This document shows, one piece after another, positions 5,743 through 10,971 of a stretch of DNA of 10,971 bases (position 1 is its first letter; every line of letters starts with the position of its first letter). Both the position numbers and the translations under genes were made by a program. The DNA is taken from positions 1 through 10,971 of the forward strand of contig CAMWSA010000095.1 in assembly GCA_947176785.1 (NCBI GenBank). The letters run 5' to 3'. The stretch comes from an uncultured Lachnospiraceae bacterium. GTDB taxonomy: Bacteria; Bacillota; Clostridia; Lachnospirales; Lachnospiraceae. Under the pieces are notes generated by a model. It made no database searches. It was not told where the DNA came from and saw only the letters and a program-made list of their open reading frames with translations.

Positions 5743-6630
5743 ATGAATATTTTAAAGGATAAACGTCTGCTGCTCTATGAAGGCAGACGTACTTTGCTTG
5801 CGATGCTGGGGGCGGCCATCTATGCCATAGGGACCAATCTGTTTATCGTGCCCTCGGGGCTGTACAGCAGCGGCATCATGGGCCTGTGCCAGGTGGTCCG
5901 TACGCTGCTGGTGGAATGTATGCGTCTGCCTATGGGCAATGTGGATATTGCCGGTATTATCTACTATATCATTAATATACCGATCTTTGTTATTGGCTAT
6001 CGGAAAATGGGTAAGAAATTCCTGCTGAAAACACTGATTTGTGTGACAATAATGTCAGGTGGCATGGCGGTCATACCTGTGACCCAGATTGTGGAGGATA
6101 CCATGCTGGCCAGTGTAATCGGCGGCATTATCTGCGGTGCGGGCGTGGGTATTCTGCTGCGCATGGGGGCCTCCGGCGGCGGCATGGATATTGTGGGGGT
6201 GATCCTGGTGAAATGGCGGCAGGATTTCAGCGTGGGCAGAGTCAATCTGATGATGAACCTGGTGCTGTACAGTGCCTGCCTGTTTCTCTTTGATGTGGAG
6301 ACGGCGCTGTACTCCGTGATCAACGCTGCGGTGTATTCTGTGGCTATTGACAGGCTGCATGCGCAGAACATCAATGTGGAGGTGAACGTGATCACCAAGA
6401 TCAGTTCTCAGGAACTGGAGCGGGAAGTGTTCTCGGAACTGGGACGGGGCATCACCAAGTGGAAGACCATGGGTGCCTACACCCATGAGGAGTCCCACAT
6501 CCTATATATCATGATGTCCAAATACGAGGTACATCAACTCAAAGCCATAGTCCATAAATATGATCCCCAGGCTTTCATCGTGATTAACGAGGGGGTACGT
6601 GTGGAGGGGAACTATCTGAAGAAGCTGTAG
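5743..6630 (+). CDS. YitT family membrane protein (DUF161 membrane domain plus C-terminal DUF2179)
   Basis: A 295-residue integral membrane protein. Hydrophobic segments are seen in LLAMLGAAIYAIGTNLFIV, the Asp-containing IAGIIYYIINIPIFVIGY, LICVTIMSGGMAVI, ASVIGGIICGAGVGILL and LMMNLVLYSACLFLF. The conserved GASGGGMD (residues 142-149) corresponds to the G-x-S-x-G-G-x-D motif of YitT proteins. From about residue 205, VNVITKISSQELEREVFSEL to the end matches the small cytosolic DUF2179 domain, thought to bind a ligand. The family's transport role is not established. I chose ATG 5743 because AAGGGG (5731-5736) sits 6 bases upstream and the following MNILKDKRLLLYEG looks like a normal start. ATGs at 5725 and 5737 are alternatives; the frame upstream runs through the palindromic region. 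It converges on the DUF1846 gene. Confidence 0.88.
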   Translation: MNILKDKRLLLYEGRRTLLAMLGAAIYAIGTNLFIVPSGLYSSGIMGLCQVVRTLLVECMRLPMGNVDIAGIIYYIINIPIFVIGYRKMGKKFLLKTLICVTIMSGGMAVIPVTQIVEDTMLASVIGGIICGAGVGILLRMGASGGGMDIVGVILVKWRQDFSVGRVNLMMNLVLYSACLFLFDVETALYSVINAAVYSVAIDRLHAQNINVEVNVITKISSQELEREVFSELGRGITKWKTMGAYTHEESHILYIMMSKYEVHQLKAIVHKYDPQAFIVINEGVRVEGNYLKKL

Positions 6631-6657
6631 ACAGGACGGCTGATGTGATATCAACCG

Positions 6658-6691
6658 GAGAGACACCGGGGACAGCGCCAGGGTGTCTCTC
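6658..6691. terminator. Hairpin between convergent genes, probable bidirectional terminator
   Basis: GAGAGACACC (6658-6667) and GGTGTCTCTC (6682-6691) are perfect 10-bp inverted repeats around a 14-nt loop. The hairpin is 27 bp after the yitT-like stop and 66 bp beyond the DUF1846 stop on the other strand. Neither strand has a T tract after the stem, so it may stabilise 3' ends or terminate inefficiently rather than act as a classical intrinsic terminator. Confidence 0.55.
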
Positions 6692-6757
6692 ACAACAGAC
6701 AATCATCCATTCGATCATTTCAGGAAAATCAATACACAACGCATAAAAATATTATCC

Positions 6758-8251
6758 TTAATTGTGGTACAGTCCGTTGGACTCATATTCCGGCTCGCAG
6801 GTCAGATTTACGCCCAGCTTGCGCAGCACATTCTTATCCACCTGGGACAGGATCACGCTGGAATGTACCTCGGAGCCCCGCAGGTTCTGGAGCTGGCGGA
6901 TGGCTTGTCCGGCGGTCCCGTCCGTGGAGGCACAGATGGACAGCGCAATAAGGATCTCATCGGTGTGCAGCCGGGGATTGCGGTTGCCCAGATGCCCGAT
7001 CTTCAACTCCTGAATGGGACCGATGGTGCTGGGGGAAATCAGCTGCACCTCGTCGGGAATATCCGCCAGCACCTTCAGCGCATTCAGCAGCATGGCGGAA
7101 GAAGCCCCCAGGAGTTCGCTGGTCTTGCCGGTAATGATCCGCCCGTCCGGCAGCTGGATGGCGGCAGCGGGCTTGCCGGTGGCCGCGGCCTTGACCTTGG
7201 CGGCGCTGACCACCGGGCGGTCGTCCACTGTGATGCCGGCCTGCTTCATCAGCAGTTCCAGCTTCAGGATCTGGTCATCGTCCGCGCTGCCCTGGCGCTT
7301 TTCGCACATGGTATTGTAATATCTGCGGATGATCTCCTGGCAGGATGCGTTGCGGCAGACTTCGTCATCCACGATGCACAGACCCGCCATGTTCACGCCC
7401 ATGTCGGTGGGGGACTTGTAGGGGGAGTCACCCATGATTTTTTCAAACATGGCACCGAGTACCGGAAAGATCTCCACATCCCGGTTATAGTTGATGGTGG
7501 TCTCCCCGTAGGCTTCCAGATGAAAAGGGTCAATCATGTTCACATCATTCAGGTCGGCGGTTGCCGCCTCATAGGCCAGGTTCACAGGGTGCTTCAGAGC
7601 CAGGTTCCAGATGGGGAAGGTCTCATACTTGGCATAACCGGCCTTGATTCCTCTCTTGTGTTCATGGTACAGCTGGGACAGGCAGGTGGCCATCTTGCCG
7701 CTGCCGGGGCCGGGGGCGGTGATTACCACCAGTTCCCGGGAAGTCTCGATATATTCGTTGCGCCCGTAGCCCTCGTCGCTGACGATCAGCGGAATGTTGG
7801 AGGGGTAGCCGGGAATGGAGTAGTGGCGGTACACCTTCATGCCCAGGGACTCCAGTTTTTTCTGGTATGCAATAGCGCTGGGCTGCTCCGCGAAACGGGT
7901 CAGGCACACGCTGCCCACATACAGGCCATAGCCCCGGAACGCGTCGATCAGACGCAGCACGTCCACATCATAGGTAATGCCCAGGTCGGAGCGCACTTTA
8001 TTTTTTTCGATATCCGCCGCATTGATGACGATGACGACCTCCGCATGGTCTCTCAGCTGTGCCAGCATATTGATTTTGCTGTCGGGCCTGAAGCCGGGAA
8101 GTACCCTGGACGCATGCGTGTCGTCGAAGAGCTTGCCCCCGAATTCCAGATAGAGCTTGCCCCCGAAAGCGGCGATCCGTTCCCGGATCTTCTCCGACTG
8201 CATTTTCAGATATTTGTCATGATCGAAACCGATTTTACTCATTTGTTCCAT
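6758..8251 (-). CDS. DUF1846 / UPF0371 family protein
   Basis: The minus-strand product of about 497 residues matches the DUF1846 (UPF0371) family in length and motifs. It starts IGFDHDKYLKMQSEKIRERI and continues with FGGKLYLEFGGKLFDD and HASRVLPGF. APGPGSGK gives a P-loop-like glycine-rich turn (G181-P-G-S-G-K186), followed by KMATCLSQLYHE; NMIDPFHLEAYG and ETTINYNRD are further family-typical stretches. A nucleotide or substrate-binding role is plausible, but the biochemical function is not known to me. The start is taken at 8251 (MEQMSKIGF), where GGGAGG lies 4-5 bases upstream; ATG 8242 is an alternative. The frame stays open upstream to 8425 only because it crosses palindromic copy B. 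A TATTAT (complement of 8303-8308) is a possible -10 without a clear -35. A plus-strand 551-codon open frame across this gene is a shadow. Confidence 0.9.
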   Translation of the reverse strand: MEQMSKIGFDHDKYLKMQSEKIRERIAAFGGKLYLEFGGKLFDDTHASRVLPGFRPDSKINMLAQLRDHAEVVIVINAADIEKNKVRSDLGITYDVDVLRLIDAFRGYGLYVGSVCLTRFAEQPSAIAYQKKLESLGMKVYRHYSIPGYPSNIPLIVSDEGYGRNEYIETSRELVVITAPGPGSGKMATCLSQLYHEHKRGIKAGYAKYETFPIWNLALKHPVNLAYEAATADLNDVNMIDPFHLEAYGETTINYNRDVEIFPVLGAMFEKIMGDSPYKSPTDMGVNMAGLCIVDDEVCRNASCQEIIRRYYNTMCEKRQGSADDDQILKLELLMKQAGITVDDRPVVSAAKVKAAATGKPAAAIQLPDGRIITGKTSELLGASSAMLLNALKVLADIPDEVQLISPSTIGPIQELKIGHLGNRNPRLHTDEILIALSICASTDGTAGQAIRQLQNLRGSEVHSSVILSQVDKNVLRKLGVNLTCEPEYESNGLYHN

Positions 8252-8335
8252 AATACCTCCCAGGGCGCATGTTTTTTCACAGAAAGAACACAACTGTCGT
8301 TTATAATACACATACATTATGACCCGTTTTTCCGC

Positions 8336-8466
8336 TAAACGCACGACCGATTCGTTTTTCCGTCCCGCACGCCACATGCGGCCTATAGTCAACGTCATAT
8401 GCCGTAGACTGTAATTGTGCAGCATGTGGCGTGCGGGAACCGGAAATTTTTACGGCGTCCGGTATC
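8336..8466 (-). repeat. Palindromic element, copy B (enlarged loop variant, about 131 bp)
   Basis: CCCGCACGCCACATGC (8364-8379) pairs perfectly with GCATGTGGCGTGCGGG (8422-8437), 16 bp, with further pairing of TTTTTCCG against CCGGAAA outside. Read on the minus strand it follows copy A in order: GATACCGG for TATACTGG at one end, CACATGCTGCACAAT for CACATGCTGCATAAT at the loop, and CGTGCGTTTA for TGTGCGTATA at the other end. It is 27 bp longer than A and C because the 42-nt loop carries a nested near-palindrome centred on CATATG (8384-8413; 12 of 15 pairs plus one G-T). The ends are more decayed than in A and C. Confidence 0.7.
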
Positions 8467-8494
8467 ACTTCCGTCCGCCCGCTCAAATCGGTGT

Positions 8495-8527
8495 AAAAGA
8501 GCCGGGAATACAATACCCAACTCTTTT
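8495..8527. other. Small A/T-flanked hairpin, possible terminator
   Basis: AAAAGAG (8495-8501) pairs with CTCTTTT (8521-8527), with a second GGG/CCC pairing inside (8504-8506 and 8516-8518). The shape resembles a weak bidirectional intrinsic terminator, with CATTTTAC after it on the plus strand. No gene reads into it on the plus strand, so its purpose would be insulation, or termination of transcription entering from copy B. Confidence 0.3.
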
Positions 8528-8602
8528 CATTTTACAAAAAAAAAATTGCAAAATCAAGATATACATGCTGGAAATCTTTATAAATCTTTTAGAGATCGAC
8601 TA

Positions 8603-8631
8603 TTGATTTATGTTTTGGGAATCTCTATAAT
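8603..8631 (+). promoter_or_regulatory. ftsH: Sigma-A type promoter for ftsH
   Basis: TTGATT (8603-8608), a 17-bp spacer and a perfect TATAAT (8626-8631) give the best promoter in the window. Upstream A and T tracts (8534-8590) could act as an UP element. AGAGAT (8591-8596) and ATCTCT (8621-8626) form an inverted repeat straddling the -35 box and touching the -10 box, a possible operator, though it resembles neither the CIRCE nor the CtsR consensus. Transcription should start near 8638, giving an ftsH leader of about 265 nt that contains copy C. Confidence 0.7.
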
Positions 8632-8754
8632 AGAATGCATATGGATTGAGACAGCGGAAAAAGCGTCCGGATGTTGATTAATGTCCTGTGCGCAGCAGGG
8701 AACAAGCGGAACTTTAAATAGATGGATAGGGACCTGACTGGCTGTCAGGCATAT

Positions 8755-8858
8755 TATACTGATGAGCGCTGAGAATTTTCGATTTTCCCAGGGCACATAT
8801 TGTATAATCGGACAACATGTGCCCTGGGGGAAGGAAAATCTACCCGTCCGTGAGTATA
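8755..8858 (+). repeat. 104-bp palindromic element, copy C, in the ftsH leader
   Basis: The element is bounded by TATACT (8755-8760) and AGTATA (8853-8858). The central stem is CCAGGGCACAT (8788-8798) against ATGTGCCCTGG (8817-8827) around an 18-nt loop containing ATAATCGGAC (8804-8813). An outer stem GATTTTCC (8781-8788) against GGAAAATC (8833-8840) is also perfect. The length equals copy A exactly, but the stem sequence differs while both arms still match, which is covariation. The loop's TTGTATAAT also resembles a -10 box, without a -35 partner. Confidence 0.8.
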
Positions 8859-8901
8859 ACCATAAGCTTATTGTAGCAGAAAGGAAATAAAGGGTAATCA
8901 G

Positions 8902-10971
8902 ATGGACAATCATAATAACGGCGGCATGGGGGGCGGCGATAACACAGGGCCCGGAGGAAACGGCGGGAACAATGGGCAGAAGCCCCAGCGCCCCAGCGTA
9001 ATGTTTATTTTAATCTTTGTACTGATGAGCCTGCTTCTGGTGGCCATGCTGTGGACACTTTTTTTCGGGAAGAGCGGCGACGTGATGGAGGTGCCCTATT
9101 CCACCTTTGTGGAAAGGATGGATGCGGATGAGATTGAATCCGTGAAGCTAAGCGGGGAGACCGTGAGCTTCACGCTCAAAGACGGCGTGGTGGATGACTC
9201 GGCCCCCAAATTATATGATTTTTACAGTATGAAGCCTGTAAAGATTGAGTACCAGACCCTGCAGATCGAGAACACGGAGACCGTGACCCAGAGGGCTCTG
9301 GAGCATGGCGTGGAGGTTTATGGCGTGTCCACCAGCGTGGGCGAATGGATTATGCAGATCATAATGACGCTGGTGCTTCCCCTGGTGCTGATGTGGATTC
9401 TGCTGGGCTTTCTGTTCAGGAGGATGGGCGGCAGCGGCGGCCCCATGGGCGTGGGCAAGAGCAATGCCAAGGTGTATGTACAGAAGGAGACCGGCGTGAC
9501 TTTTGCGGACGTGGCAGGTGAGGACGAGGCCAAGGAGTCCCTGGTGGAGGTGGTGGACTTTCTGCACAATCCGGGCAGGTACGCCAAGATCGGTGCCAGG
9601 CTGCCCAAGGGCGCGCTGCTGGTGGGGCCTCCCGGGACGGGAAAGACCCTGCTGGCAAAGGCGGTGGCCGGTGAAGCCCATGTGCCCTTTTTCTCCCTGA
9701 CAGGCTCCGATTTTATCGAATTGTACGTGGGCGTGGGTGCCAGCCGTGTGCGTGACCTGTTCAAGGAGGCCACCAAGAATGCCCCCTGCATTATTTTCAT
9801 AGACGAGATAGATGCCATCGGCCGCAGCCGCGATTCCAAGTATGGCGGCGGCAACGAAGAGCGGGAGCAGACTCTGAACCAGCTGCTGTCGGAGATGGAC
9901 GGTTTTGACAGTTCCAAGGGCATTCTGATCCTTGCGGCCACCAACCGCCCGGAGATTCTGGATAAGGCCCTGCTGCGCCCAGGCCGTTTCGACCGCCGGA
10001 TCATCGTGGATAAGCCGGATCTAAAGGGCCGGGTGGATATCCTGAAGGTGCATGCCAAGGATGTGAAGATGGATGAGACGGTGGATTTGGATGCCATCGC
10101 CCTGGCTACCAGCGGGGCCGTGGGCTCCGATTTGGCCAATATGATCAACGAGGCCGCCATCAACGCGGTCAAGGAAAACCGGGAGTATGTGTGCCAGAAG
10201 GATCTGTTCAACGCGGTGGAGCAGGTGCTGGTGGGCAAGGAGAAAAAGGACCGCATTATGAGCAAGGAGGAGAGACGCATCGTGTCCTACCATGAGGTGG
10301 GCCATGCGCTGATCAGCGCCCTGCAAAAGAATTCGGAGCCGGTGCAGAAGATCACCATTGTGCCCCGCACCATGGGCGCGCTGGGCTACGTGATGCATGT
10401 GCCGGAGGAGGAGAAGTATCTGAACACCGAGGCAGAGCTGCGGGATATGCTGGTGAGTCTGGTGGGAGGACGGGCTGCGGAGGAAATCGTGTTTGAGACG
10501 GTTACCACGGGCGCGGCCAACGATATTGAGAAGGCCACCAATATTGCCAAAGCCATGGTGACGGAGTACGGTATGAGCAAGAAGTTTGGCCTGATCGGGC
10601 TGGCTTCCATGCAGAATAAATATCTGGACAGCGCGGCGACGCTGAACTGCAGCGATGCCACCGAGGCGGAGATTGACGCGGAGGTGGTGGCAATTCTGAA
10701 GGAGAGTTATGAGAAGGCCAAAGAACTGCTGCGTGAAAACAGGGAGTTGATGGATAAGCTGGCGGAGTACCTGATCGAGAAGGAGACCATCACCGGCAAG
10801 GAGTTCATGGAGATTTTCCGCCGGGAGAAGGGGCTGCCCGAACCCGAAGGGGAGCCGCAGGAGAACGATAAGCCCGCCGGGAGCAGCCAGAGCGGAGAAA
10901 ACGCCGGGGATAAGCCAATGGACGGCCAGAGCGGAGAGGGCTCCGGGGATAAGCCAACGGACGGCCAGGGC
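8902..10971 (+). CDS. ftsH: ATP-dependent zinc metalloprotease FtsH (3' end outside window)
   Basis: The first 690 codons are present with no stop. FtsH is a hexameric membrane-bound AAA+ protease that extracts and degrades membrane and regulatory proteins. The order of parts is a Gly/Asn-rich cytosolic leader (about 1-32), TM1 (about 33-55), an extracellular FtsH-extracellular domain, TM2 (149-172), then the AAA domain with Walker A G242-PPGTGK-T249, Walker B FIDE (D301, E302), and arginine fingers in RPGRFDRR (R362, R365). In the M41 peptidase domain the zinc ligands are H464-E465-V-G-H468 and D541 in AANDIEKAT. HEVGH replaces the commoner HEAGH. After GLPEPEGEPQ the protein becomes a polar Gly/Ser/Asp-rich tail with 13-residue repeats that runs off the window. 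ATG 8902 is preceded by AGGG (8891-8894) at 7 bases, and GAAAGGAA lies further up. The usual hpt/tilS neighbours seen in many Firmicutes are absent upstream. Confidence 0.97.
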   Translation, partial: MDNHNNGGMGGGDNTGPGGNGGNNGQKPQRPSVMFILIFVLMSLLLVAMLWTLFFGKSGDVMEVPYSTFVERMDADEIESVKLSGETVSFTLKDGVVDDSAPKLYDFYSMKPVKIEYQTLQIENTETVTQRALEHGVEVYGVSTSVGEWIMQIIMTLVLPLVLMWILLGFLFRRMGGSGGPMGVGKSNAKVYVQKETGVTFADVAGEDEAKESLVEVVDFLHNPGRYAKIGARLPKGALLVGPPGTGKTLLAKAVAGEAHVPFFSLTGSDFIELYVGVGASRVRDLFKEATKNAPCIIFIDEIDAIGRSRDSKYGGGNEEREQTLNQLLSEMDGFDSSKGILILAATNRPEILDKALLRPGRFDRRIIVDKPDLKGRVDILKVHAKDVKMDETVDLDAIALATSGAVGSDLANMINEAAINAVKENREYVCQKDLFNAVEQVLVGKEKKDRIMSKEERRIVSYHEVGHALISALQKNSEPVQKITIVPRTMGALGYVMHVPEEEKYLNTEAELRDMLVSLVGGRAAEEIVFETVTTGAANDIEKATNIAKAMVTEYGMSKKFGLIGLASMQNKYLDSAATLNCSDATEAEIDAEVVAILKESYEKAKELLRENRELMDKLAEYLIEKETITGKEFMEIFRREKGLPEPEGEPQENDKPAGSSQSGENAGDKPMDGQSGEGSGDKPTDGQG
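10888..10971 (+). repeat. ftsH: 39-bp tandem repeat in the FtsH C-terminal tail
   Basis: Two complete 39-bp units (10888-10926 and 10927-10965) and the start of a third (10966-10971) encode QSGENAGDKPMDG, QSGEGSGDKPTDG and QG. The unit keeps the frame. The copy number cannot be known because the window ends inside the array. Confidence 0.85.

Larger units (their letters stand above)
8252..8901. other. 650-bp divergent intergenic region between the DUF1846 gene and ftsH
   Basis: No open frame here looks like a gene. The region holds, in order, the DUF1846 ribosome site and leader, palindromic copy B (8336-8466), a small hairpin (8495-8527), an A tract and AT-rich stretch with AAATCTTTATAAATCTTTTA (8572-8591), a near-consensus promoter (8603-8631), a leader with a CCTGAC/GTCAGG hairpin (8733-8749), palindromic copy C (8755-8858) and the ftsH ribosome site. 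Its base composition is clearly more AT-rich than the flanking genes between 8520 and 8640. Confidence 0.8.

Noticed and set aside
6683..8338. A 551-codon plus-strand open frame
   Set aside because: It lies wholly opposite the DUF1846 gene, whose minus-strand product has clear family motifs and a ribosome site. The plus-strand translation is Gln/His/Gly-rich with no recognisable domain; it is an antisense shadow of biased codon use.
8415..8606. Short plus-strand open frames between the DUF1846 gene and ftsH
   Set aside because: They overlap copy B and the A tract, have no ribosome site, and encode no protein-like pattern.
653..8901. CRISPR array
   Set aside because: The repeated elements are few, widely separated and occur in both orientations, with no regular spacers and no cas genes.
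9318..10280. A 320-codon minus-strand open frame
   Set aside because: It is antisense to the conserved AAA domain of ftsH and is Ser/Arg/Pro-rich low-complexity sequence, typical of a shadow frame.

Overview
The window looks like a chromosomal segment of a Firmicute, most likely a gut-type Clostridia/Lachnospiraceae member. The reasons are the gene set (DUF4097 beta-repeat protein, YitT/DUF2179 protein, UPF0371/DUF1846 protein, Lachnospiraceae-like FtsH), G-rich Shine-Dalgarno sites, a GTG start, and moderately GC-rich coding DNA separated by AT-richer intergenic gaps. This placement rests on protein recognition, not on a search. Most of the content is housekeeping. The unusual material is in the intergenic regions and in the C-terminal tail of one protein.

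Layout, left to right. At 2-652 is the 3' end of a DUF4097 beta-strand-repeat gene. A 280-bp gap follows with a half copy of a palindromic repeat, two extended -10-like sites and a full 104-bp palindromic element. A compact + strand cluster comes next: a DEDDh 3'-5' exonuclease with a Cys-rich tail (935-1930), a D-Ala-D-Ala carboxypeptidase with seven 28-residue repeats after its membrane anchor (1927-4053, overlapping the previous gene by ATGA), and trmB (4056-4700). The remnant of a serine hydrolase gene lies at 4751-5040, followed by a degenerate repeat, a 60-bp hairpin and trxA (5246-5557). A 139-bp region with inverted ends precedes a yitT-like membrane protein gene (5743-6630). The convergent DUF1846 gene (6758-8251, minus) is separated from it by a hairpin. 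A 650-bp divergent intergenic region holds two more palindromic elements and a near-consensus sigma-A promoter. ftsH starts at 8902 and runs off the right edge.

How the parts relate. The exonuclease, carboxypeptidase and TrmB genes are tightly packed and probably co-transcribed, although their functions (nucleic-acid trimming, peptidoglycan maturation, tRNA m7G46 modification) do not form one pathway. TrxA, FtsH and TrmB are general maintenance functions. 

The strongest novel signal is a family of about 104-bp imperfect palindromes: three clear copies and two fragments. Their stems differ in sequence but stay paired, while the loop core (ATAATCGGAC) and the TATAC/GTATA ends are conserved. 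They sit in putative 5' leaders. The second signal is the arginine-rich 28-residue repeat tail on the carboxypeptidase, predicted to be cytoplasmic.
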